DNA of 64,000 nt from Odobenus rosmarus divergens (lineage: Eukaryota > Chordata > Mammalia > Carnivora > Odobenidae): contig NW_004450285.1 of assembly GCF_000321225.1 (NCBI RefSeq), positions 6,082,890-6,146,889 of the forward strand, in the 5' to 3' direction. This document shows positions 35,610-47,549 of the stretch, piece by piece. Each line of letters starts with the position of its first letter. Within the stretch, counting starts at the first letter, position 1. A program made the translations under genes and the position numbers. The notes beneath the pieces were generated by a model. That model saw only the letters and a list, made by a program, of their open reading frames with translations, was not told the origin of the DNA and did not search any database.

Positions 35610-35750
35610 TTTAATTTATTTATTTTTATTGTGGTAAGAACACTCAAGAGATCTATCCTTGTCACAAATTTTTAAGTGTACAATACAATATTTTAAACTA
35701 TAGGCACAATGTTGTACAGCAGATCCCTCAAACTTAATTTATATCATCAG
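35610..35750. repeat. ancient interspersed repeat fragment, name uncertain
   Basis: ATTGTGGTAAGAACACTCAA, TTTTTAAGTGTACAATACAA and GCACAATGTTGTACAGCAGA are characteristic of a very common mammalian repeat end that I recognise but cannot name with confidence. Confidence 0.5.
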
Positions 35751-37661
35751 GAAAGAAAACAGAACTCCCAAATAAACCGAGACACAATGCTTTCTTCTCA
35801 CGTGGCATTTTTATTCTGTATTTATGAAACAGCTGTTTTCAGATATATTTAGCCATATATGTTTATCTTATTTTACTGTTGTACAAACATAAAAGTAAAT
35901 ATATAAGTAAAATTCTTTGGATAAACCATACTTGATATTTCTCTGAAATCTGTCTGACTCAGCTGAATTATTCTTTGACTCAGATTCATTGAGGTCCATG
36001 AGTTCTAAATGATATTGTCTTCCTTGGTTTATTGATGCAATATTTATGAAGGTAGTGATCTATTGTTGATTCTGAATATATTTGGCAAATCTTTGACATT
36101 CATTATTTTAGTCCTAATGGTTTTATAGAAGCGGCTAATGGAAGCTTTTGAAAAAATCTAGATTATTATATATATATGTGTGTATATATATATGTATATA
36201 AACATATATTTTTAAATTAGACAGACTTTTGGGAATTTCATTTGTGACCTAATCAGATATATGCCCTCAAATGTATTAAGAAGTACCACAGTGGGTGGTT
36301 AGTTAGAGCTCTTGGACTTCTATAACCAAAGAACTTTGATCCATGCAACATCATCAGTTCAACCATCATCTACCGACCTTTTTGGGGTTTTTGGTTCTTT
36401 CGCAATAAGATTGTGGGGCTATGATTTCATTCTGTGGTTTAAAATTAAATCTGGTGACAATTTATTTTTGGAAATTATTATTAAGCAGAGCCTCTCAGTA
36501 ATGTTTTTTCTGTAATCAATCTTTATAATCCCGATCTCTTAAGGACTTTTAGCATTAATACTACGTTTGGCGTGTTGAAGAATACTGAGTATTCATTAAC
36601 ATTTCTTAGTTGACTAAACTAATGCTATCACTTTTCTCTAATTAAATTACTTGTCACTGTAAGTTAAGAATATTCTACTCAAATCAGCATGAAATATCTG
36701 GAAAACCTATTTTTGAGGCTTTAAATATAGTTCTGTGAGATGCATGAATATGTCATAACACCTTTCTTCCTTTGAAACTTTCAAGAATTTTCCAAGGCAT
36801 TTCAAAACATCTTCTGGCCTCTGTCACATTGCTTGGTGTCTGATATTATTCCCCGATACTGTTTTATAGGAAAATATGAAATTGCAGTCATTACCCCAAA
36901 GAAAAATATGTGCTTCACTAATCAAGAAAATGTTTCAAGAATAATCACGGTGTATGCTTTTAAATGGTACCTCACTCATGTGTCATAGCTGAAATGCATG
37001 TAACTCTATTGCCATGACAACCATATGAACAGGTGTGACTCAGTACACCCAAGCAAAGGCATGAGAACTACATTTCTATTGCCACCTGTTCAATAGCTAT
37101 TATAAGACACCATTACATATGAGATAAATTCCAATTCCAGACCTGTTAAATTATGAATACATATGTATATTAGCCAGACCCAAGGATAGAGCCCAAGAAA
37201 GCAGCTGAGCCTCATGAGGAAGAAAAACCCAAAACAGTGTTTATATATATTCATTTCTAGTCTCTATTTATCTCTTTGCGTCAGCTTCATTTTTCCCTTT
37301 CACCAGACCAAGAGCTATTTTTCAGGGCTCATGTTCACTCTGTCATTCCGGGGTTTTCACGTCCTGTCACAGTTGAGTCACCTAGATTGACTATAATTCT
37401 GCTTTCCAGTTCTAATATCTCAGGACTAAAGGGGTGGCTCTGTGGTGTCAGCTCACCACTCCTAATCCAGTCATTTGTGTGAAAGGAGTTGGGTCACAAT
37501 TAGCCAGATACACTGATATTTATTTTAGAAATACCTTTTTTTTTTTCTGTTTAAATCTTCTGCTAGATATGCTATCCTGGAAAATAAATCTACATCCTGT
37601 TCACTCTGTTTATCATGCCCTTTGCCTAGTTCATGGTAAAAAAAAAGTCACTGAATTGTTG
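35751..37661. other. unannotated sequence
   Basis: Apart from a (TA)n/(TG)n tract at 36164-36210, no repeat or exon recognised. Open frames at 36312-36515 and 37276-37482 lack family resemblance. Confidence 0.5.
36164..36210. repeat. (TA)n/(TG)n microsatellite
   Basis: TATATATATATGTGTGTATA followed by TATATATGTATATAAACATA. Confidence 0.85.
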
Positions 37662-37866
37662 TTGTTGTTGTTTTTAAAGATCTTATTTATTATTTATTTG
37701 ACAGAGAGAGAGACAGCGAGAGGGGGAACACAAGTAGGGGGATTGGGAGAGGGAGAAGCAGGCTTCCCACTGAGCAGGGAGCCCGAAAGGGGGCTCGATC
37801 CCAGGACCCTGGGATCATGACCTGATCAAAGGCAGATCTTAATGACTGAGCCACCCAGGCGCCCCC
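37662..37866 (-). mobile_element. CAN-SINE
   Basis: Antisense: TTTTTAAAGATCTTATTTAT at left, GAGCCACCCAGGCGCCCC at right. AATTGTTG occurs at 37654-37661 and 37870-37877 and may be a short target duplication; a (GTT)n run adjoins the left end. Confidence 0.94.
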
Positions 37867-38571
37867 ATAAATTGTTGAATTTATTCATTCGTTCACTGAG
37901 TGATGATATAAAGTTATTCTAGGAATCTTTGCTCACTCTTTAAATATGATTTGCTGCTTTCAAGCAGCGAATTTTTCTAAAGTGTATTACTGTCACTTGT
38001 CAATTGGAAATACATTTTTAAATGAAATTAGTTACTAGGTAGTACTAATCAAGCATTAAGGAACCACTTTACAGTTATGTGTTTGATTACCAAGGTCGGG
38101 CAAATGTCTATTGCAAATCAATCAGTCACTTCTCCATAAATGTGATAAGAATCAAGGACAGACCTATTATTGGTAAAACGTATATAAGAGAGTTACATTT
38201 AATGTCTATGAGAGAGGGCACAATTCTATATGTTGAGAGAAGAGATATAATTAGTGTGCTACTCTCAGTTCTACAAACAATCTAGAAAAGAACCTAGCCA
38301 GAGCCATCTCTTAGCTTCCACAAAAATAAGGAAACGGAAGTATTTATGCCAAACGGAGTAATTAGAGCCATTGTGGCAGGGGGTCTTCTCCTCACCCCAG
38401 AAAACATCTGTGAGGGAAAAAACTGCATTTTGATGCCTGTCACCTACAGTGCCCATCTATTTACAAACTCACAAACAGACCAGAAGAGTCTTTCTTTTGC
38501 AACACTGTTTTGCCTATCAGTAGAACACTTGAAACTACACTGTTGCATTTGAAGAAAGATTCTATTTCTGG
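37867..38571. other. unannotated sequence
   Basis: Open frames at 38079-38285 and 38346-38552 (plus) and 38271-38456 (minus) have no recognisable content. Confidence 0.45.
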
Positions 38572-38637
38572 AAAAACATCACTCTCTTGTTCCTGACCGT
38601 AGAGGAAAAACCTTCATTTTTTCCCCCATTGAGGATG
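38572..38637 (-). mobile_element. 66-bp L1 ORF2 snippet
   Basis: CTGACCGTAGAGGAAAAACC and CCATTGAGGATG are the reverse complement of L1 sequence that also occurs in this window at about 35030-35095. No tail and no further L1 on either side. Confidence 0.8.
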
Positions 38638-39235
38638 GCTGGCTGAGGTCATCTAATGATCCAACAAAGGGGTACCCAGGAAGCTAGGGAAAGTACGCCA
38701 TTTGTTCGATCGGGCTGTCTGTCCCCTTCCTTCAATTGTGTGATCTTACTTTATAGCTATTGACACCTTCTTCCATCCTCTCTGATCTCCTTCCTGGAGA
38801 CTCAAATAGACAGGAGGACAGCATGGATTTTAAATAACAAAGGTGGACGATTATGTAAACCCATTTTGAAATCTTTTAAAAATTCAGGATTTTGTGCGAA
38901 TTCTTTACAATGTGTCTTTCTGGTGAAATTATATAAACACTTTTTTTCTGTAAAAATGCTTTTGTTCTTTTTGCATATGACCATTTCAGATGAAGAGCCT
39001 AGATGAGAGCAGGAAATGACTGAAAAAAAATATGATGCTTTGATTACTAAATGGGACACACTAATATCAAGCACCATCATCAGGAAACTCCAAACCCCAG
39101 CACCTGGGCAGGTGTGGGAGATGGGGGAGAGGGCATTAATATCTTTATTTATCAGAACTATTCCTGAAAGCTTTCCCTCTTCCTGAAGAAAAACTCTCCC
39201 ATGCTGCTTTTCCAAGCTGTTGTGACTGCTCTGAG
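38638..39235. other. CpG-retaining sequence next to the ERV-like block
   Basis: Several CpGs (GTACGCC, TTCGATCGGG, GGACGATT) are unusual for the window and suggest a more recent or different origin. A 137-codon minus-strand open frame (38802-39215) matches nothing I know. Confidence 0.35.
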
Positions 39236-40019
39236 AACAAATGAAATTCTGAGCCTATGCTCACACATGGCAATGCAGTGACACAACCGAAGATGACCTC
39301 ACTTCCTGTACTTTCTCATAGAACATCGCCATATGTCATCTACACTCATGAGGCTCACAACTGATGCCACGGACAAACCCAAATCTTTGAAAGTGAATGC
39401 CTCGGGCAGTGCCTCTAAGACCAATGACTGAACTAAATTCTCTGGCCTGGACTGGGACCTTAGGGTAAAAGACACCATAATGGCAGGCTACACCAGTGGT
39501 CCAGTTAACCTGACTGCCTAGTTAATGTATGTCCTCCTTGGCGTGCCCTCACTTTGTAAACTCTTCATTTCCGGGAGACCACATGGACCCTCTGGGATTA
39601 TATTTATTGTGTGTGCACGCCGACTAGCATGACATCACCTCAGCCCTGGAAGGCATTCGAGTCAGCTTCAACTTACCAGCCAGAGCTGTGCTGTGCCTCA
39701 GTTGATGCCTCAAACCAGGTAAAAAAAAAAAAAAAAAAAGATTTATCCAGAAGCTTAAAGAAAAAACTTCCTGGCTCTCTAAAGTAGACCCTAATGGGCT
39801 CTGGGACATGTTTTCCTGGCTGGATAATAATTGGTATTCATGGCTGTGTTTACTCCACAAGCAAGTCTGATCATCCTGCTTGGAGTCATCTTGATTATGA
39901 CCATGCTCTCTGTGGCCTAAGACTATTTACAAGGTTCTTGTTTATGGCTCCTTAAAGTCCGACTTATTTGGGACCACACAGGGTAGCCTATGTTTCTCAC
40001 TCAGGCACCAAAAAACCAA
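39236..40019 (+). pseudogene. possible decayed ERV internal region (env transmembrane end)
   Basis: CpG content is higher than in the surroundings. At about 39770-39830 one frame reads PNGLWDMFSWL, resembling the membrane-proximal part of a retroviral envelope. A frameshift later (39841-39918) another frame encodes a hydrophobic helix containing SLIILLGVILIMTML, as expected of the envelope membrane anchor. Stops and frameshifts interrupt it, and a 19-base poly(A) run lies at 39721-39739. An LTR-like block follows. No gag, pol or surface-envelope sequence is recognised, so the element would be a 3' remnant. The envelope reading is inference from pattern, not an alignment. Confidence 0.35.
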
Positions 40020-40677
40020 ATGATGGAGTTGAGGAGTCCGCCTACTGGCAAAAGCATTATGACTGACCTTTCAGGCTCAACCAGAGGCAATGACAAAGGC
40101 TCTTCCTGTCAAGCCTCCCAACAGAAAGCTGCCCTCCCCGCACCCATTTGGTGTACATATCGTACACTGTACATATCGACCGTACATATCGACCTCTGAA
40201 GGGAGTTGCATTGAAGGACTCAGGCTCCCGTTCCTGGACACGCTATACCATGCATCTGTATTCTGGGCCTAGGTCCCACCAATCACAGGCCTCTGTACTG
40301 TGGCCCTGGATGGAGGTCTTCCTCAAGTGCATTTAGAGAGAGGTCTTTAAAGACATTTTCTCCATTCAGACTCAGAACTCACACTTTTGCCTTCCTAGCC
40401 CTTTCCTTCTCCTTCCATGTAGTCCCAGGGTCAGCAAAATGCTAGAAACCTCTTGTTTGGGAGCTTCCTCAGCAGTGAGACCGTTTATCTGTGCTGATAA
40501 TATCTGAACCTTGCCTGATGTCTTTCATGGGAAACCTAACCCTCTTTCTGGCCTTTGCTTATACTATTGCTACAAATGAATAAAAGCTCGACTGATACTT
40601 TCATTTTGGCCTGTTGTCTTAATCAACCACCCTGATAACTAGAGAGTTTCTCTCTCTCCAGCTCAGCTCTTAACAGT
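40020..40677 (+). mobile_element. LTR-like block
   Basis: Starts TGATGGAG and ends CTCTTAACA (TG...CA). It contains CCAATCACAGG at about 40278 and a polyadenylation signal AATAAA at 40579-40584 about 95 bp before the end, the layout of an LTR with U3, R and U5. CpGs are retained in the 5' half. No partner LTR was found, and termini are inferred. Confidence 0.4.
40153..40191. repeat. three copies of GTACATATCG
   Basis: The 10-mer lies at 40153-40162, 40169-40178 and 40182-40191, the last two within a 13-bp period. Located in the U3-like part of the LTR-like block. Confidence 0.9.
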
Positions 40678-40841
40678 AAAAATGGGTAGAAGGATTTCTA
40701 TATCATCTCTCCTTTTTGACTGTGGTACCCTAATGCAGGGATTGGTATTTCAGGGCTTCTATATCAAGAACACTCAATTTGATTGCTTTTGCTCAGCTAA
40801 GAGAACTCAAGATTGGATGACAAATCAGTTTCTTACAGAAA

Positions 40842-40905
40842 AGGAAGAAGAAAGGAAGGAAGGAAAGAAGAAATGAAAGAAGGAAGCAAGGGAAGGAAAG
40901 TTAGA
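40842..40905. repeat. purine-rich (GGAA)n/(GAAA)n tract
   Basis: Alternating GAAGAAGAAAGGAAGGAAGG units, only purines apart from single bases. Confidence 0.85.
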
Positions 40906-43014
40906 CTATGGGCCTTATAATAAATAACACTTTTAAATAGAATCAAGCTATACACCAGTTGATATGATAACAGAAAGAGTACTATACATTATGATCGGAA
41001 TGGATAAATAAGGTTGTTCCACTACAATGATCAATATAATACTCTATTTAAAATGTATACGGTTCTGAAAAGGAAGCAAACATAAGAATTATAAATATTG
41101 TAGTTACACCTTAGTCAACTAACAACTAATTTTGCTGATGATTTTAAATTATATTTATCCACCAAAAAATGAGGAAAATAAGTTCCCATATAATACTGTT
41201 TTGTCATCCATGCAGCATATTGCATTATATCTAAATCATACTCACAAAATACTTGATAGGCCCTTGGATGAATAGATAAATCTATAATGTTACTATCATC
41301 TGGAGGAAGGGGTAGAATAAACAAAAGTTTCCAGAAAGGATGTCACTTCCAACCTTAAACTTGTCAATATATAATCTGTAATCTACAGTTATGGGGTTAC
41401 GTCTACCTTACATGTATCCCACATTGATTTTAATCACATATCTCAACTAGTATTCTCTTCCAGATCATTTTCCTGTAAAGTGCAAGGTCCAATCTCTATC
41501 TAAGATTATTAACTTTTTGTTTCACAAGTAACACTAGTCCCTAACTATGTGCCCACTTCAGAAAGCATGGTGCCCATAATTCTGATATAGACAACATATA
41601 CAGGAAAAAAGAAAAAAAGTTTGTCACTTAATCTATTTGTGCATTCTGAAGAACTTGAAGATGACACATCATAGCACTACATAACAGTAAAACAGATGAT
41701 TTAGGAAAGAATAAGTACAATAACTCCAGTAATTAGACTCTGGTGAACAATCAGACATCAAAGCAAATCATTAATGAGCAGAAGCAAAGAAGAAAGAAGG
41801 TACACAGTCCTGACATCTTTTGCAATAGAAAATTCTGTCTGAAGTCCTTTCCATAGCAACCAGACGGAGGTGGCTAAAGAGATGTGCCTTACTGTCTTGC
41901 AGACTTAGGTAACATGATCATGGAAACTCCTGCAATTGTTACTCTTGTCAGAAAGTCACTAGCATTAACTGGAGTTGGGATGGGGAAGACAGATATCAGA
42001 ACTAGGCATCTTTCTGAAAATTAGCATATAGCATATTTTTATGTATATCTACTTTTGAAATACTTTTGATTAAAGACCCCTACATTCATATTCCAGGAAT
42101 GTTCAACATACATACTTTTAAAGATGTATTAATCGATTATTTCTAGTAAGTGTTCTTTTTAAAGGTATCCAGAACCTTCACCATTAGAAACAATACAACA
42201 TCGCTAAAGATTAGGTATACAACCTAAATATATATTGAAATTGAGATCTTTAAATTAGATCATCTTCTTACTATATTTTCCTCCCTGAATCTCATTTTAA
42301 CTAGTTTTACTGTTTACTCTATAATCAGACTTTAGCTTATAAATCTAGACTAAAATTAATATTGTTCCAAATGGGAGCAAATCAATTTAATTCAATATCT
42401 GGGAGGATTCAAACAATGCATCTTTTGCTACCTTATACAGTACAGATATTGATCCGCACAGCCTAAACCATCATAAATAATTGATTTGAATCCATAGTTG
42501 CACACTTGGAATTTTATTTCTCATTTAATGTTTTGTATCTCAAACGAGCCAGGCTTAATTTTTTTAATATAAAAAGTGTACTTTTTTTTTTAAACCTCAC
42601 ATTCTCTGAATTGTCTTTCTCATTCCTTATACTAGAACATGTTCTCATCTACTTTGTTTCTCAGGTTTAGTACTGTGCTTACAGTCATTTCCTGAAAGTC
42701 TGAGCAGTTGCCATGATTGTGATTTAAAATAATGAAGAAAATTTCTCCATTGAAATAATTACCATATAAATATTCCTCAGATTTCTTGGACTTTAAGGCT
42801 GCATTACTCTGACAATGTATTTTTATGTTAATGTAATATTCTTCATTACAAAGGATTCTATCCTTTATGTAATGTCCTGTGCCGCATTTTTAAAATTGAA
42901 AAACACAGAAAAAATGTATTTTACCGAGTGTTAACATAACACTTTCATATAGTTTTAAATGTTTTTTATATGGAATAACTACAAGAAACTTTTTTATACA
43001 TGCTTATCTTCCTG
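40906..43014. other. unannotated AT-rich sequence
   Basis: About 2.1 kb in which no repeat, RNA or exon could be supported. A donor-like GTAAGTG at 42147 has no matching open exon. Confidence 0.5.
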
Positions 43015-43200
43015 TATCCTTTCAACAAATAAGAATTCACTCTGTCTTAATTGCTATGTTAGATACAGGAGATACAAACATGAACAAAACATAGTCCTTG
43101 TCCTTCACATGCTCAAAGTCTAGTGAGGGGAAACAGGAAGACATGAACAAAAAGGGAAATTATAATACAATCTAGTTAGTGCTGCAATAAAATATGAACA
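43015..43200. repeat. ancient repeat fragment (L2/MIR-age)
   Basis: GATACAGGAGATACAAACAT, GAACAAAACATAGTCCTTG and CTCAAAGTCTAGTGAGGGG match a widespread mammalian repeat segment ('...ggatacagcagtgaacaa' type) whose name I am not sure of. Confidence 0.45.
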
Positions 43201-43410
43201 GTGGTTATAATTGTAAAACATATCTATTGATGTTACAAAATTACTTGTATATACTTTTTGAACAGCAATCACTGAAAGAAGATATTTCCTATAAGAAATA
43301 ACTAAAACATTCTTGAATTCTAAATCATAACATAATTTCCTGAAATGGTTTTTGATTGATTTAAAGTTTATTCACAACTGGCAATACTCACAACTAAAAA
43401 ACAATATTAA

Positions 43411-43490
43411 AGCTTACTATGCAGTATGTTAAATTCTTTACATGAGTTTTTCCATTTCATCCCCATTATAACCATAAGAGATAGTCAAAT
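43411..43490 (-). repeat. MIR fragment
   Basis: AGCTTACTATGCAGTATGTT, ATTCTTTACATGAGTTTTTC and CCCCATTATAACCATAAGAG follow the antisense MIR core order. Confidence 0.45.
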
Positions 43491-43984
43491 TTAATTTAAC
43501 ATTGGTGATTAATAATAATAGTGTTGCAAATCATAGATGTTTGAGAAAAGACCTTGAGAACGCTTTATCACAAGAAACTTGCATCACAAATATGAACACT
43601 GATGACTTATGTGCTCTAATTAAAGTTACAGTGAATACTTAGATAAAAGTAAGATATATTACTTATTGCATAGGAGAGAATAACTGAATTTAACTTAAAT
43701 TTGAATAATTGAATAATCACATTAATAAAAATTATATGTAAAAGAAATAAGTACAAAGTGTCTATTTTCAGAGGGGAAAAAATCCCAGTATTACACTTTA
43801 AACAGTTGTGAAGAGTATGAGATTTGGGCCTACATGCAAGCTCACACCTAAACCTGGGGTGCCACTGGAGCTGGTCTGCTGAGTTCTTGAATATACCTAC
43901 CACTTCTATTTGAGAAGGGAGGCCTCGGGGGTCTCCTCCCACCTTGTCAGGGGTTGTATTTGGAACTGACCTACCCCCAAACAG

Positions 43985-44700
43985 GAGTATCAAACGAGAG
44001 TCAAAAGTCCTCCAACAGCTGGTGTTTATTTCCAGCAAGAGCACAGCAGCAAGCTGCTTTTCCACAGGTGTGTACCCAGGGACCCTGTCAGGAAGGATCC
44101 GAGGGAAAAGCTAGAAGGAGATTCTCTGAGATGGAGGCTGCTTCCCTTTCCCAGAGACTCCAGTGAAAATCACTAGTCACAGACACTTGTATTGTCTCCA
44201 ATACCCAGTGCGCAATAAGGTGCTGGGACTCCAGTTCAGTAGTAGAGGCTGGAAGAGACAGCAGTTTTTCTTTGAGAAGGCATTATGATTCTACCCACAT
44301 AATTTTGAGAAAGTTTACCTGCCAAGCAGACCCCAGAATTTTGTCAGGGTTTATCAGTCACCCCTTCTGAAGGAAAAGGGATAACACCAACAGTCAGGCT
44401 ATGGAGACAGACTTATTACTTGCCAATCAAGAGGGCATTACTTATGTTGTGAAAGCTTTTGACATCAGAGGGCAGAGGCACACACACTAAATTCTCATCC
44501 GCTCGCTAGTGGCAAATCTTAGGAGGGTGTCACATTAGCATTGCCCTACCTGTAGCTCTTTACAGTTCAGGATAATGTCCTCTGGTACTTATGGGATGGG
44601 ATGTACAAGCACAAAACACATCAATTCCTACTAAAATTCAGATGTACAAGCAATAACAATACACTGAATTGGCCCAAGGGGTTCCTTCTATAAGGTCACA
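43985..44700 (-). mobile_element. possible solitary or 5' LTR, minus strand
   Basis: Read on the minus strand, AAATAAACACCAGCTG (polyadenylation signal) is followed about 45 bp later by TTTGGGGGTAGGTCAG and then GGAGGAGACCCCCGAGG. This arrangement resembles the U5/primer-binding-site/leader junction of gammaretrovirus-like elements, but only the first bases (TGGGGG) agree well with a proline-tRNA site. The U3 end near 44700 is a guess. No coding remnant was found to the left. Confidence 0.3.
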
Positions 44701-44760
44701 TTAGTTACCCTCCTCCATGTTTTATTATTTAATATTCCTTTTTTTTTTTTTTAATTCTAG

Positions 44761-44845
44761 AGACAAAGGTTTTTGTTGCTCACAGCACAATGGCCAAATG
44801 AACCACATGTTCTCATCCCTGGAGTCCCACAGCAGAAAGGAAGAG
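44761..44845 (+). other. candidate splice-bounded segment (85 nt)
   Basis: A very strong polypyrimidine tract and acceptor (15 T's, then AATTCTAG ending at 44760) and a donor-like AAGAG/GTGAGC (44841-44851) delimit 85 nt, with two of three frames open. The T-run could equally be the antisense poly(A) tail of an old retrocopy, and the following 300 bp stay partly open, so exon status is weak. Confidence 0.2.
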
Positions 44846-45169
44846 GTGAGCTCAAGTGGAGGTTGTGCAAATAGCGTGTTTGTGTCCCAGCTGGAAAACC
44901 ACAAGCTTAGAAAACCCAGTCTTTTAGAGAGGGCTGCTAGAAAACATGTTTGACCTTTATCTGGGAGGAAGATTGTATTTTTGTTATCCTGGTCAGGAAA
45001 CAAATTTGCTCTCAGCTCTGGAGGGAGACACTTTTCTATCTTCCAAGACTGGTATCCTAACATCCATGAAAAAAATTATGTGGATGGATCTAGAGCTGAT
45101 ACAAGACATGCAGAAATGTGTCAGACCCATGGATATCCATAATGGGAGACTCTTGTAATTCTGGATTTC

Positions 45170-45292
45170 TCATGGACTCTAGCTTCACTAAGGCAAGGAC
45201 CAAATCTCTTGTGCCCATTGTTTTAATCACAGTTTTCAAATTCCTTGGAACATAACAGAAACTTAATATTTGTCAGTAAATGAGTGAAATGA
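45170..45292 (+). repeat. L2 3'-end fragment
   Basis: GGACTCTAGCTTCACTAAGG, CAAGGACCAAATCTCTTGTG, CCTTGGAACATAACAGAAAC and TCAGTAAATGAGTGAAATGA reproduce the L2 3' terminus. Confidence 0.7.
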
Positions 45293-45945
45293 AGTGTTAT
45301 AGAATCAAATCTGTATTTATAGTAGAGATTGACATACTTTAGAAGTATAGTGGCAACAGTAGTCCGAAATGAATGAAAAGCTTCACAGTTAAAAGCTATC
45401 AGTATTAGTCATGATCTATTAAGATTTATCTTTGATTGCCACATGGTTAAAATTGAGCCAAATGGGAAAAAACAAAAAACAAAAAATTTGTCATATTAAG
45501 TAGAAAAAATTCAATGGTAAATGCTGAAGAAAATGTACTTTTCAGCCTAGATAGAAAGTACAAAGAGGAAATACTAATCTTTTCTATCTACTATCAACAA
45601 AATATTTATAAAATTATAAAGTACATAAATATCCAAATTAGAAGAAATAAAATTAAACTCAAAGAACTTATTGGTTTAAAAAAAGACATTATTTATAATA
45701 ATAATAGTGAGATACTGTGAAAATCTGTGTCTGAAGACCAATTAGACATACTCAACACTATGTTGCCCATGAAATCATGACTAAAACCCTCAATTTAATG
45801 TTTAAAAATCTTTTCCAGACTTATTTCTCCATGTTTTGCTATATATTGTGTATCCTATTGACTATTACCTAGGCTCCCAGATTTGTTCCTAAACTCTTGC
45901 TCTACCTTTTATCTACAATATACTGCTGTTACAACTCAGTCTGTT
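45293..45945. other. unannotated AT-rich sequence
   Basis: Nothing recognised. Confidence 0.5.
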
Positions 45946-45962
45946 AAAATCTTAACATTTCA

Positions 45963-46148
45963 GGCCCTGGGTGGCTCAGTCAGTTAAGCGTCTGCCTTTG
46001 GCTCAGGTCATGAGTTCAGGGTCCCGAGATCGAGCCCAACATCGGGCTCCCTGCTCAATGGGAAGCCTGATTCTCCCTCTGCCTGCCGCTCCCCCTGCTT
46101 GTGCTTTCTATTTCTCCATTTCTGTCAAATAAATACAATCTTTAAAAA
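45963..46148 (+). mobile_element. CAN-SINE with 17-bp target duplication
   Basis: Slightly truncated head (GGCCCTGGGTGGCTCAGTCA), full body and AAATAAATACAATCTTT tail. Perfect duplication AAAATCTTAACATTTCA at 45946-45962 and 46149-46165. Confidence 0.96.
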
Positions 46149-46165
46149 AAAATCTTAACATTTCA

Positions 46166-47549
46166 AGGGCAATTTCAAATGCTAGGTTCTTAATGAAACA
46201 TGTTCTGGTCCCATAGTGTTCCTCTCTGGAATCCATGGAGTATATTCTTAGATTTTCTCCCTTCCTTCTTTCCTTGGTCCCTTCCTCCCCCCTTCCTCAT
46301 CTCTTTCTATTTTTATTTTCCTCTTGTCCTTTTTTAATCATAGAAGTAGTTCTTTCTTTTAGTTTTACACTAGCAACTGTTGCATTACATCATTGGATTA
46401 TTTATAAAAACAATGTTAAAAATCTGTATGAGTTTTAAAGGGCAAGTTCTATCTTCTATATTAGATGTAAATTGAAACAAGAATCAAAAACCATTTTCGT
46501 TCACTTTATTTTAGAATTTTAATTCACTCTGTCTTCAGGTGATTAAGATAGCAGTTAGCACTAAACTTCAACATACATAAATTTACTTCTGATATTGAAA
46601 ATCGATAAGTAGAGAATCAAGTCTTTGATATAATTTAGAGCTAATATTATTTTAGAAAAAGAAGCAACTAATTAAATGATGATTATGAGTGGCACATCCT
46701 TTCAGACAGTTAGCAAATAATACAGCAATAGCAGAAAACATACAGAAAATTATTCTGGTAAATCTAGTAAAAATACAAAATAAATTGTTGTTACATTGTA
46801 TAACTCACTCTTTTCAATGCATCTGAAGGATTTCTAAATGTTTTTTAAACTTTGAGCTTAGTAAGTCCCATAACTATGTGAAAATAAAAATGTATTCCTG
46901 AAGGCTGTAAGGATATTACATTTCTTCATAGAACTAACCATGACAAGGACAGTGCTTATATTCTGAGAAAGCTTGTAACAGTATTTGTATAATTGTCTAG
47001 AAGATACACATGTGAAAATTTCATTGGCAGATGAGAATTAAGGAGCCCTCAGTATATATATAACTCTTTGAATATTTAATCCTTGTTGGAAATTTCATTT
47101 GTTCTTCAGATCTTTATGATATAATTTAGGTAATTTTCATCTATTTTCACTAGATTGGACCTATGTTTATACAATAACAAATAAGTAAGACAGTGTTTCT
47201 TAAATTTCTAGGCAAACATGGAAAAGATGGCAGCCCTAATATAAAGAAATATCCCTCTTTTCATTGTCTTATTTACAAGAGTTCTCCAGAGAAAAAGGTG
47301 AGATGTTTTTATAGCTTTACTTGTCAACAATGATAAATACACCTGGGAGAAATAATTTGGGGCTATAAGGAACACCCCTGACATATAAAAACAATGATTA
47401 AATTTTAGAGCAATGGCATAATCTATTACTTACTGAATATTACTGGAAAAATAAAAACTCTCTGCAAAAGACGGGGTGAAAACTAAGGAAACACTAAGAA
47501 TTTACTTCCTTATGAATGTGTGGAAGATTTCAATTAAAAATTATGTACA
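46166..47549. other. unannotated AT-rich sequence
   Basis: A pyrimidine-rich stretch at 46255-46330; otherwise nothing recognised. Confidence 0.5.

Noticed and set aside
42099..42145. Segment between ATTCCAG and GTAAGTG
   Set aside because: Stops in all three frames and no other support.
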